Shown: positions 1 through 9,747 of the stretch, one piece after another
Numbering within the stretch: position 1 is the stretch's first letter
How the letters are laid out: each line of letters starts with the position of its first letter
Notes under the pieces: model-generated
Databases searched by the model: none
Told to the model about the DNA's origin: nothing
The model's input: the letters and a program-made list of their open reading frames with translations, nothing else
Assembly (NCBI GenBank): GCA_031769625.1
Contig: JAUIMM010000135.1
Location: 4,220,001 to 4,284,000 of the forward strand
Direction of reading: 5' to 3'
Length of the DNA: 64,000 nucleotides
Origin: Taudactylus pleione
Lineage: Eukaryota; Chordata; Amphibia; Anura; Myobatrachidae
Position numbers and translations under genes: made by a program

Positions 1-779
1 AATGTCACATCTGTAAAGCTCAGTGACAGGACACTCATGGATACGTACTACTTCAATGAAGGATGGAGGAAAAAGAACGTGCGGTAAGCCGTGCTTGCAC
101 AAAAGGCACATTCGGTCGGAGGTGGTGCGTACGCAGTTAGCACGCCTCCATTACTATGGGAATGTTAATGTATGGTTTGATGTCATTTGTCATCTCTGCT
201 CGCAGGTGTTTCTGATACAGACTGATGGTTTGGTTTCCATGAACCCGTCTACAACAATTCCAGCATTTCCTCCACCTGCACAACCACCACCACCGCGGTA
301 TACAGCTGAAAAAGTTACAACTGGACCAACAACATAATTGTGTTAAGTGAGCCTGCCAACTGCACACAGAGGTGGTAGACAATATTATTACAGTGCAACC
401 TATTAACAATGTCTGATGATATTGGTCATGGTGTGTCTCAGTGATGTAGCTGGGCCCTTGCAGGCTGTATTATGGTTTATCCCACAAAATGTCTGCTATC
501 CCTGTGTGTAGATACAGTAATCAAAAATGAAAGTTAAACCTGTATACCCAGTGATTTTGTAATGATTTATTATAATTGATTGAAAAATCACTACGCAAAT
601 GACTAATTTATAGCCCGATTTAGAGTTATACATTAAACTGCAACTTTGGACACAGACACAAATGCAGCCAAACACTTACGTTTCTATAGCGATATTTTAA
701 GCTATATACATCTTAAAATATACACGTGTCATCAACTCAGGAACTTGCTACAGGACTATATGATAAGCAAAGTTACTGT
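1..779. other. Unassigned non-coding sequence
   Basis: No recognisable gene or repeat terminus was seen here. A 104-codon open frame at 23-337 (plus) and a 90-codon frame opposite it have no recognisable domain and look like chance frames. The stretch is moderately AT-rich from about 480 onward. Confidence 0.5.
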
Positions 780-2348
780 ACACCTCCAACCTCTCTCTGT
801 CCGCGAGGACATCAAATTTCACCATACCCACAACACCCCATTTCTTTCTTTTCCAACCTACCCCTTCCCTTCCATCCTACCAACATGGATTTCTCTCTCC
901 CCAGTATCTGGAGATGAAGTCATGGCCCACATCTGGTCCTCCCCCTTACACCTCCTTTTTAATCCTATCACCTTCCACCTCCTTCACAACCTCTCCTGTT
1001 GACTGTTTCCATCTTGCCCAACTCTTCAATATCTTCCTCTCGTCAGGCACTGACTGCCCTGCTTTCAAGCATGCCCATGTCTCCCAATTCTTAGCATACC
1101 CACCACTGGTCCTTACACTCTCTCCAACTACCACCCAATCTCTCTCCTCCCATTTTCCTCCAAACTCCTTGAGCAGATAGACTACAACCACCTTTCTGCC
1201 TTTCTCTCCTACCACTCCTTTCTTGACCCATTATAGTCTGGCTTTTGTACTCTCCACTCCACAGAAACTTGTTGCCAAATCCAAGGGCCACTCCTCTCTG
1301 CTTATTCTACTCAACCACTATGCTGCTTTCGACACTGTGGGCCACCCTCTTCTTTTGTAAATCCTTTGGTCTGCATGATACTGCCCTCTCCTGGCTGTCC
1401 TCCTATCTCTGACCATTTTTTTCTCCATCTCCTCCACTTCCACTACCGGTAGGTGTCTACCAAGATCCTATTCTTGACGTCTCCTATTCTCCCTACATAG
1501 GTGAGATCATCAGCTCTTTTGGGCTTATATATCATCTCTATGCTGATGACACTCAGTTCTACCTCTCTGCCTCTGACCTACCCCACTCTCTCCTCACTCG
1601 TATCTCCAACTTTCTTTCTGCTATTGTTTCCAGGATGTCCCAGCTCTTTCTTAAACTTAACATGTCTAAGACTGAGCTTATCATCTTACCACCCTCCCAC
1701 ATAACCTCACTTCCCACAATTTCATTATCTATTAATGGCACAAGTATCTCCACTAGACCCCAAGTGCGCTGTCTTGGAGTTATCCTTGACTTCTCCCTCT
1801 TCTTCAAACCACACATTCAGTACATCTCACAGTCCTGCAGTCTGCATCTCAGAAATATCTCCAGGATCAGACCCTTTCTCACCCTGGAGGCAAGTAAGAC
1901 CCTCATCCACTCACTGTTCATCTCCAGATTGAACTACTGTAACCTCCTACTTTCTGGCATCCCTACCTCCCATCTCTCTCCACTATAATCTCCTCAAATG
2001 CTGCTGTTCGACTCATCTTCCTCTCCAAATGAACTACATCTGCCTCCCCTCTTTCTACAAGCCCTACACTGGCTCCCCTTCACCTTCAGAACCCAATTCA
2101 AACTTCTCACACTCGCTTACAAAGCCCTCACACAATCAACTTCTATTTACATCTCTGACCTCATCTCCTTTCACACTCCCGCCCGCACACTTCGCTCCAC
2201 AAACACATATCGCCTCTCCTGCCAACTGATTACTTACTCCCATCTCCAAGATTGTGCTGCTCCACACCTTTGGAATTCAATCCCGCTCTCTGTCAGACTC
2301 TCCATCTCTCTACTAAACTTCAAACAGGCTTTCGAGTCCCACTTCTAA
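780..2348 (+). pseudogene. L2/CR1-type LINE reverse transcriptase remnant
   Basis: This is the degraded ORF2 of a non-LTR retrotransposon of the L2/CR1/Rex1 group, which would encode the reverse transcriptase used for target-primed insertion. The homology is spread over all three plus frames. From about 1020 an 'LSSGT...AFKHA' segment is followed by remnants of the NYRPISLLP-like block, then 'DPLQSGF..HSTET' near 1225-1265. The catalytic box reads YADDTQ at 1539-1556. After it come LKLNMSKTEL (about 1645-1680), VRCLGVILD (about 1766-1793), SRLNYCNLLLSGIP (about 1920-1965) and a C-terminal LHWLP...FKLLTLAYKAL block (about 2065-2130). The 5' half of the element is absent and many frameshifts and stops are present, so this is a 5'-truncated dead copy. 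Its 3' end runs into a TA microsatellite, as is common for simple-repeat-tailed LINEs. Placement in L2 rather than Rex1 is by eye. Confidence 0.8.
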
Positions 2349-2354
2349 AAATAA

Positions 2355-2379
2355 ATTTATATATATATATATATATATG
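2355..2379. repeat. (TA)n microsatellite
   Basis: About eleven uninterrupted TA dinucleotides directly follow the LINE remnant and probably grew from its 3' tail. Confidence 0.85.
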
Positions 2380-3000
2380 ATGCAACATGATTTGTGTCCA
2401 ACTCTAAACTCTGGATCAGGCTATTGTTTTGCAATTATTCTGCTGAAAATGATGTTTGTAGAATTAAAAATATATAACTTCTTGCTTGAGTTTGAGATGA
2501 TTGTAATGATTTCCCAAATGTTGTATTTCTACATATACTAGTGTTTTGAGCTGACAAATGAGTTCACATAGATCACAATAAAAATAATCAGAATGCTGAG
2601 CAAATTGATCTCATACCATTAATTTTAATGTTATTTTTCAAAACCTGTGCTATTTGTACAAAGTCACAGTGTAAAAGGCTGTATAAACATCATATAATGA
2701 CTTGCCAATAAAACTATTTGCCCAAAATCATGATTCACCCTGAAAAGTGAATTCTGACAGTTTCTCATGGTTGGTTATGTTATGCTTTGTGTACTAATGT
2801 GTAGAGTAACGTATAGGGCAGAACCAAGGGTTATTATAACAAGGAAGTGAATTTTGGAGAATGAGGAAATTGGGTGTTATTGTTGATGAAGGAAATCTCA
2901 GCTCTGTTTTGTACATGTTGAGCTTTAGGTATCACTGTGACATTCATACAGGGCCAGACTGGGACTAAAATTAAAGCACACAGTCCCACGTTGGTGATGG
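2380..3000. other. AT-rich spacer with a possible hAT end
   Basis: No gene is seen. CAGGGCCAGACTGG at about 2950-2963 resembles the start of a non-autonomous hAT terminal repeat, like the one at 43721, but I found no matching right end. It is at most a truncated copy. Confidence 0.35.
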
Positions 3001-3008
3001 CATATGGC

Positions 3009-3355
3009 CAGGGGCGCCGAGAGGGGGGGGAGCGGGTACAGATTACCCGGGCTTCCTGATGGGCCCGGTGGGGGCCCGGCGCCACTCCCCCCCCTCACAG
3101 CAGCCCAGCACACAGCGTGTGCTGAGCTGCAGTTGGAGACTCCTATGCCTGTGCGGGGGAGCGATCACACTGATCCCTCCCCCCCTGGCTTTGCGCCGGG
3201 CTGAGGGGGCTCAGAGCGCCCCCTCTCCCCAGCGCGCAGCAAATATTTTTTTTCAGCAAGGGGGCGTGGCCATGCCTCCCGCGATTTGGCCACACCTCCC
3301 GTGATTAGGCCACGCCCCCTATTACCGGGGCCCACCGTGGCTCTTGGCGGGCCTG
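3009..3355. mobile_element. Non-autonomous hAT element, 347 bp
   Basis: This is a short GC-rich element with no coding capacity that would depend on a hAT transposase supplied elsewhere. Imperfect terminal inverted repeats are visible: CAGGGGCGCCGAGAG on the left against CAGGCCCGCCAAGAG read inward from the right, 12 of 15 matching. It is flanked by a perfect 8-bp direct repeat CATATGGC (3001-3008 and 3356-3363). That length is the hallmark of hAT integration. The interior has strings of C and G and a short GGCCACGCCTCC-like repeat around 3266-3316. Open frames across it are GC-rich shadows. Confidence 0.82.
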
Positions 3356-3609
3356 CATATGGCGGGAGTGCATAGTCCATGTCTATATGGTGCTGTGCCG
3401 CCGTGTAATGGCGATAAAAATAACAGAAGGGGTATGGGTAATTGCTGTATCATTGTGTTGTTAGGTAAAAGTAAAATAAAAATATAATACAGAATACCTT
3501 GCTGCACGTTCCTGGTACCTAATGCTGCCATCCCAGGGGTCTATGAGAGCACCCTATATACAATTATAACAAATAAAAAACTGCCAATGCAGTACACAAC
3601 AGAGATTAT

Positions 3610-3651
3610 TCCCCCCCCACCCACACACACACACCTACACACACATACAAT
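3610..3651. repeat. CA-rich microsatellite
   Basis: A C-run is followed by interrupted CA repeats. It is shorter in the duplicate copy near 4303-4314. Confidence 0.7.
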
Positions 3652-3775
3652 TTTTTATCAACCATAAGGTCCACAGTGCAAACTCATTGTATACAGTATT
3701 ATTAATCAATTATTATTAATCAGTCCTGGCTACATTTAATAGATGTGAATGATACCAGCACTTGGAGACATCTGA

Positions 3776-3925
3776 TATTCCTATAGATTGTAAGCTTACG
3801 AGCAGGGCCTTCCTACCTATAAATCTATCTGTAATTACCCAGTTTTGTTCTATAAATGTTTACAATTGTAAAGCGCAACGGAATATGTTGCGCTATATAA
3901 AAAACTCTTAATAAATAAATAAATG
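3776..3925 (+). mobile_element. SINE-like or LINE-tail insertion
   Basis: About 150 bp contains GATTGTAAGCTTACGAGCAG near its start, AAAGCGCAACGGAATATG, and GCGCTATATAA near its end, closing in an (AATA)n-type tail at about 3909-3924. This arrangement is typical of vertebrate short retroposons that share a LINE tail. Its presence as an insertion is supported directly: the paralogous block at about 4440-4450 reads straight across the site. I cannot name the family. Confidence 0.65.
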
Positions 3926-4235
3926 CTATTTGTGCAAGGAGACATCCAATGATGCCGCATATGGATAGGTCTAAGGACGGTTTCCTTGGCTCCTCGGATC
4001 ATTACTGTATGCGGCTGTGCGATGGGACATCATTACATCATGAAGCAGCTGCGCCCTACAGAAACCCCACCCACCAAGAAAAGCACCAGGAGGCTGAGCT
4101 TCTCCGCCGAGATGGAACATCAAAGCCATTTTCCTATCTGGCATTTGCCAAAGTGGCCAGATGGCCAGTGCGAATGTGCATTTACAGTACGTGTAAATAG
4201 AGAAAAGACATTTGGGCTCACAGATAATACACTTT

Positions 4236-4560
4236 CCTGGTACCTAATGCTGTCACCCTATATACAATTATTATAACTAGTAAAAAACTGCCAGTATAGT
4301 AAACAGACACACACAATTTTTTATCAACCGGAAGGTCCACAATGCAAACTCATTGTATACAGTATTATTAATCAATGATTATTAATCAGTCCTGGCTACA
4401 TTTCATAGATGTGAACGATACCAGCACCTGGAGACATCTGATGTTATCTGTGCAAAGAGGCATCCAATGTCGCCCGCATACGGATAGGTCTGAGGACGGT
4501 TTCCTCGATTTTTGGATCATTACTGTATGTGGCTGTGCGATGTGACATCATTGCATCATC
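4236..4560 (+). repeat. Local segmental duplication, copy 2 (empty site)
   Basis: This repeats 3508-4042 from CCTGGTACCTAATGCTGTC through GCGATGTGACATCATTGCATC. It lacks the SINE-like insertion of copy 1 and so preserves the pre-insertion site. Confidence 0.8.
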
Positions 4561-5639
4561 TTTGTGTCCTGAATGGTGGCACCACTCACCCACCCCTAGT
4601 TACAGGCCTGAGGAAGATACTTCCTGTACTGTTAGAAAGATAATGGCTGCTATCTTACATCTTTCATGTGTTAAGTCTCTAGTATGGACAGAGTGCTGTA
4701 GAAATATACATTTCTAAAGCACTCTGGTAGTTACAGTGCAAAGGACAACTGTGAGATAAACATCTTTATTTTTAGCATAGGCAGCTCCACAAGTTCCATT
4801 TTACTTGATCCTGATTGCAATGTTTCCAAGAAAAGAAAACATCTCTAAACTAATATTGTCACAGGCCACCACAGTATCATTCTGTCCTACTACACACTTG
4901 GTGTCCTCTGTGAAACGCGCCGTTTTACAATTACTATATTTTGATAGGAAGTCTACTCTTCCTGATGTACAGAAAGGAGAGGAGCAATTTCATAGAAAGT
5001 GGGAACATTCATCACTTTAAAATTTTTTAATCCATCACATGGTTTTTACACCACCAACTGAGCAGATCTCAATAATGATTGATATGTAATTTAATAGTTA
5101 ATATCTTTCGCTTGGCTGAAGCCTTGACCTTTCTTACATGGCCATGATGACCACTGGATCCAAGGGACAGTGACACAATTTTTACGATTCACAGAAAAAA
5201 GAATGATAGATAAAACAAATGACAAAAAAACATATTGAAGTAGAAACATCAAAATAGAGATGAACATTGTGAGGTCACAGATCAATAAACATTCAGTGTA
5301 CCATCAGGCATCGGAACACAAATAAGTAACAATACTAAAATGACACATATAGCATAAAGGCCAGACGACAACCAATAATATGGTCATAGAAGTAAAGGCA
5401 CTGTGCACAGCAGAACAGCAAGGTCAAAGGAGTGCAGCAGCCACAAATAAACCATAGAGTTTCAGAGTGAACTATCATTTTTATTGTTAACTTGTCCAGT
5501 AATAGTAATGGATAGCCTACACCAAACATGGGACCTCTCACAATCTGGGGCTGTATGTTTAAGAGAACAAAATCGTGAGAGACCGTAGAGACCCATATAC
5601 TCAAATATTTGAATCTGTTGACCCACTACATGGGCATGG
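4561..5639. other. Unassigned AT-rich sequence
   Basis: I see no gene, terminal repeat or tandem repeat that I can support. Short open frames here lack recognisable motifs. Confidence 0.5.
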
Positions 5640-6088
5640 AGGGAGTAGCAGGGCAATGACCTTTAAGAAGGAGGATATAGCATATACTCCATCTGATTCG
5701 ATAGATTATAATCATGATGACCTGATTCAGATGAAGCTGCAAAATTTTAGCTAGAATATTTTCATCATTAGAGAATAAGGATATGGGGCGGTAAGAGTCA
5801 GTGAGTTTTTTGTCCCTCCCCGGGTTAGGCAAAATGCCTCCGATATAGAGGGAGGAAAAGATATTCCATATGAATACCATCGAGGCCTGGAGCCATGCCT
5901 ACTTTGCTACAATCTCTCCAGCAGTACTTAGTGTGTGCAGGCCACATACCATGTAATTGGTCAAGGGTAAGATACAACCTGTTCAACTTGATATGAATCT
6001 CTGAATGATTCAAGCACTTAGACATATGATAAAGCATATTATATATCACCTCCCACTGAGCATCAGTGAGGGGGTGAACCAGGTCCAA
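5640..6088 (-). pseudogene. Scrambled L1/Tx1-type LINE ORF2 fragment
   Basis: Read on minus, 6088-5890 resembles the C-terminal domain of an L1-type ORF2: a Trp-Glu pair, a long helix, then MWPAHTKYCWRDC, comparable to the CWRC block that normally precedes an HIWW motif. It is followed immediately by APGLDGIHM and then LTDSYRPISLFSNDENILAKILQLHLNQV (roughly 5875-5715), which is the N-terminal part of the RT domain. The normal order is RT first and C-terminal domain last, so the fragment is rearranged or joins two copies. Both parts carry frameshifts. It is not functional. Confidence 0.6.
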
Positions 6089-6220
6089 CTCCCATTGAGT
6101 TTGGGAAGGTTATCTAGTAATGGACAAAGCTGGAGTATGTAGCATTACTAACAGGAGATATCACTTTTTCCAATACACGTATTGGAAAAATCAGGTCCAT
6201 AGCAAAAAGAAGAACATTGG

Positions 6221-6312
6221 GCCTGATTCAGACCCACTCGCGAGCGGCTGTCCGCTCGCAAGTGGGTCGATGTTATGGACTGAGCATGCGCACGACGGAG
6301 GGAGCATGCAAA
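6221..6312 (+). mobile_element. Truncated Harbinger-like element end
   Basis: GGGCCTGATTCAGACCC followed by a hairpin of CTCGCGAGCGG and CCGCTCGC resembles the terminal repeat of the elements at 32903 and 38979 (GG-CC-CATTCAGAG type). No right terminus is seen. The DIRS 5' region abuts it. Confidence 0.45.
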
Positions 6313-7696
6313 CAGACAATTTCTTCTTCAGGGTCCATAGGCCTCCACAGGGAGACATTGGCGTGTAGGTGGGACCTGGAGCACCGGGGACACCAAAGGC
6401 AAAGCTTTTCAATCCCAGGATGCTCCGTTCCTTCCCCCTATACTCCACCCACAGCCCGAGGGCACTTCAGTTTCGTTGGTGTCCGGAAAGGAGCTGGACC
6501 ACCATTATAACAAGGGGCTGCCTTATGCAGCCCAAGATTTTTATTTTCATTTATTTAATGTTTATTTCTACCAGAAGGGTGAGAAGCACCAGACTGTCCT
6601 CTGGACGTATATATGCTGCCGCCCCATCACCCCTCCGCGGCACCGTGACTCCAAGCCTGTGCTATGTACTCCCGACGGGGCTCTGAGGGGGACTAGCTAG
6701 CAAGCTCCCCGGACCTGCAGACTGCAGCCTGGAATCCAGGGGACAGGTAAGGTAGAACCCCGTTCATGGGGACGCGCATAATAGTGCAGTCTTGACCCCG
6801 GTCTCCGGGGACAGACCGGAGGCACTGATGTGGACACTTGGACACTGGGGAGGTAGCCCACCACTCCACTAGACTACCGGGGTATTAACGTACTGGCACA
6901 GAGGCATATTATAAAGGCCAGGGAACCCTGTGGTTAACCTCAGCTAGGGGCAAAAGGTGCTCTCACTGCAGCCTAAGGGCGCCATTCCACTGCGGTCCTG
7001 GCGTTCCCTGGGCTGCTCCTCCTTCACCCTCCGCCCCCTCATAGACACACGACAGACATTTTAGGCAAGCAGGTGTCCGGGAATTGCTGGGTACAGTCTC
7101 CCTGTATACCTCTCCTAAGGGCCAGATCATACAGCGCTATTTCCTACCAGTCACTGTGGTCTGTGTAGTTGTAATTAGAGCCCATTGCAGAAAATGTGAT
7201 TTTTCTTTCTGATTTATATGTGACTTGTGCTAGCGCTAACTTCTCCTTTTCTATACTGTCAGTTATAACTATCCCTTTCTTCTACTGTACCCTGTCATAC
7301 TAAGGTATAGAGGGTTATTGTACATCACATTTGTGAGGGCTATCACATACTTGACACTGCGTTGCACACTACATGGTGCCATATCTAACGCGGTTGCATG
7401 CTGCCTGGTATCAGATGTTGCGGTTTTGCAATGTAACTTGTGCCTTATAAAGCACTGTCACCCCAGGGGGACTTCCAGTAGTGCAGTTGCACCCTATATT
7501 GGGCTACCTTTATATACATATATTGCGCTGTTGCACATTACCTTGTGCCTTGTGCCATATATAGCGCTGTTGCATACTACATGCTGTCATTTTTAGCGCT
7601 GTTGCATACTACATGGTGCCATATATAGCGCGTTTGCACACTACATTGTGCCATATTTCACATACTGCAACGTGTTTACTGCATTGTATCATTACT
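6313..7696 (+). mobile_element. DIRS-type element, 5' terminal repeat and leader
   Basis: This is the non-coding 5' portion of a DIRS retrotransposon (tyrosine-recombinase type, no LTRs). Part of 6313-6450 reappears in reverse complement at about 42735-42880 and 53885-54030, next to DIRS recombinase remnants. That fits the inverted terminal repeats of DIRS elements. Shared blocks include GGTCCATAGG/CCTATGGACC and AAAGCTTTTCAATCCCAGGA. The leader then has variants of a 'TTGCATACTACATGGTGCCATATATAGCGC' type sequence repeated at about 7368-7660. It ends at the gag start codon at 7697. Confidence 0.6.
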
Positions 7697-8325
7697 ATGG
7701 CAGGCAGAGGAAAGAATAATAAACATCCTCAGGATCCTGCCCCTATTCTGTTGTCCTGTAAAGCCTGCTCAGTGGGTTTGGTCTCAGGATGGGCTTTGCA
7801 CTAATTGCTACACAGCCCCTGGTCCCTCAGCCACAGCCCTTGGTCCCTTAGCCCCGGTGTCTATCCCTCAGGACCCTCCCTGGACGGCCTTTTCACAAAT
7901 GCTGGCAAATATTTCGGAACAGAGCGGTCCCCGTAGTGGCTCCCCTTGTGGGATGGCCACAGTAGGTACTACCTGCAAATCCTTTGCCTCCCCCATAGGT
8001 AGACATGCTGTCTACCTCAGTACAGAGTTTGCCTACTACTTCTACAGCCTTGCACCAAATGCTACACAAGGAAAAGCCTTTACCTAACAAACCCTCTAAA
8101 TGGGCTCTGTTTTCCTCACTCTGACTCCATCTCTGGAGAAGAGGAGCCACCCTCTAAGCTAGATATACCTGCTCTTGTTAGAGCTGTAAAATCCTTTTTA
8201 ACAATTGAAGAGGATGATCCCGCTCCTGAGAAAAAGAATGCACTTTTTAAACGACAAAAGGTAGTTTTACCAGAGTTCCCTCAATCAGACCAGCTATCTG
8301 ATCACATGAGTGAAGCATGGATCAT
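7697..8325 (+). pseudogene. DIRS gag N-terminal half, truncated
   Basis: This would encode the first ORF (Gag-like, nucleic-acid binding) of a DIRS retrotransposon. The start is MAGRGKNNKHPQDPAPILLS at 7697, followed by a CKACSVGLVSGWALH segment with a cysteine pair. The frame then shifts near 7805-7855, continuing as SIPQDPPWTAFSQMLANISE, and again near 8085. The third part runs GEEEPPSKLDIPALVRAVKS, then QKVVLPEFPQSDQLSDHMSE, and ends at EAWII. The last 170 bp match the minus-strand gag copy at 31605-31775 at roughly 85 percent by eye, which identifies the family. The gene stops abruptly at about 8325, where PLE-1 begins, so the break is due to insertion or truncation. Confidence 0.75.
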
Positions 8326-8898
8326 TTACAAGAAGAGAAAGAGAAAAGTATTGTCTCTTTGTTGGCGCACATAGAAGATAATTTTATATAAAATTTAACT
8401 TTTATTAGATAAGTTAATAAAAAGAGTTTTTCGCCTTATTAGTGAAATATTCCAAGAAAAAATATAATAAAAAAATTGAAACAAACGTGTCATCAATTAT
8501 TATTAAATTATTAATAATTCATTTGTCTCTGTGTCCCTTTAAGTTATGTTTCTGAGTGAAAATTCTATTAAATGTTGTTGTCTGCAGTGTCATTAATCAT
8601 AATATGTGAATTATATATGTTCATATACTTAACAATGATATTGAAATCAATTAGCTCTGCATCTACTGCCTGCAGTTGTAATTATTTGTGCTGTATTGAA
8701 GCTAAACCAAAATATAAATTCCATTAATGATGTTATACTGCCATCTATTGATTATGGTATGCCATTACACCACATTAGTTAAATAAAAAAACGGCTGATC
8801 TAGTAGATGCTACAGTTTGCACAGCATCCTCTATAGGAGCCACATATTTGTATTCATGGAATATTGTCACATGGGAACATGTATCCAATTCCTGATAC
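8326..8898 (+). repeat. PLE-1 left terminal inverted repeat
   Basis: This matches the reverse complement of 23888-24438. Landmarks are GTATTGTCTCTTTGTTGGCGC near the outer end, ATTTAACTTTTATTAGATAA, and GGAGCCACATATTTG near the inner end. Small indels separate the two arms. Confidence 0.85.
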
Positions 8899-9253
8899 AA
8901 ATCTTATCTGCCCCTATTGGGTTGAGACACAAACAATCAGCTGCAGCAACCAAATAAATTAGTAGGTTTGATAGTCTCTAAGAAATATTACATTAAGAGG
9001 TGTTAATAACACTTCACTCAAAAAATATTAACAGTTGGGCTAAATGGCATGCATCGCATATTAAACTTCAATTTATATGGTAAGTATATTATACCTCCAT
9101 TGTGGTGTCTCCCATAAGGGTTATGAAAGTTCTATTTATGTTGTATTAACTCCTCTTATGGGGCTGCAGAATATCTTCATGAGTTATAATGCTAAATCAA
9201 CTAATATATAGACCAACAAAAATTCAAAGGAAGCTATAACAACTAAGGGTGAG

Positions 9254-9330
9254 CGGGTTCGGATTTCTGAAATCCGAACCCCCCCGAGCCCCCCCGATCC
9301 GAGTCCGATCCGAGTCAGGCTCGACTTTTC
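9254..9330. repeat. hAT left subterminal palindromes
   Basis: A perfect inverted repeat GGTTCGGATTTC/GAAATCCGAACC lies just inside the left end. It is followed by repeated CCGATCCGAGTC-like motifs. These are plausible transposase-binding sites by analogy with other hAT elements; no binding is shown here. Confidence 0.6.
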
Positions 9331-9394
9331 CCGCCTGACTCGGATCTGAAATCGAGGCAAAACGTCATCATCCCGCCTTCCGAGTCTCGCGGGT

Positions 9395-9450
9395 TTTGGA
9401 TCCTATATAAGGTACCCGCGTCGGCGCCATTTTCTCACTCGGCTGTGGAC
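9395..9450 (+). promoter_or_regulatory. Putative hAT promoter, TATA box
   Basis: TATATAAGG at 9404-9412 is preceded by a CG-rich segment (CCGCCTTCCGAGTCTCGCGG) and followed about 25-35 bp later by CGCCATTTTCTCACTCGG, a plausible initiator. Position and strand fit transcription toward the transposase. Confidence 0.5.
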
Positions 9451-9479
9451 AGTGAAGAGGGAGGGTGGGAGTTAGGGCT

Positions 9480-9747
9480 GTGTAGTGTAGTGTAGTGTAG
9501 TGCTGCTGTTGTCCACTACTTCAAAGTCCATAGGGGCTGGCAGTGTTGTGCTGTGCTGCTGTTGTTAATAGGGGCTGTGTCCAATACTTCAAAGTCCATA
9601 GGGGCTGGCTGAACTGTGTTGTGCAGTCAGTTCTCCATAGGGGCTGTGTCCACTCCAAAGTCCTGTGCAGTGTCCCAGTCCTAAAGGGGTGCTGTAGTGT
9701 TATCCAGGGGGTGCTCTGTCCATCAGGGGTGCTCCCCCCAAGTGCTA
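9480..9747 (+). other. hAT 5' leader with short repeats
   Basis: Four TGTAG repeats occur at about 9480-9500. The motif TTCAAAGTCCATAGGGGCTGG is present twice (near 9520 and 9588) with shorter echoes of CCATAGGGGCTG near 9635. No coding potential is evident. Confidence 0.55.

Larger units (their letters stand above)
3508..4042 (+). repeat. Local segmental duplication, copy 1
   Basis: This block, from CCTGGTACCTAATGCTG onward, is repeated at 4236-4560 with moderate divergence. Copy 1 holds a CA-rich microsatellite at about 3610-3651 and a SINE-like insertion at about 3776-3925 that copy 2 lacks. No coding potential is evident. Confidence 0.8.

Noticed and set aside
23..409. Opposed open frames (104 and 90 codons) at the window start
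   Set aside because: No recognisable motif, low-complexity proline run, and no splice or promoter context that I could support.
2834..3531. GC-rich overlapping frames around 3000-3500
   Set aside because: They lie across a non-autonomous hAT with clear target duplications; GC-rich DNA has few stops, so these are chance frames.
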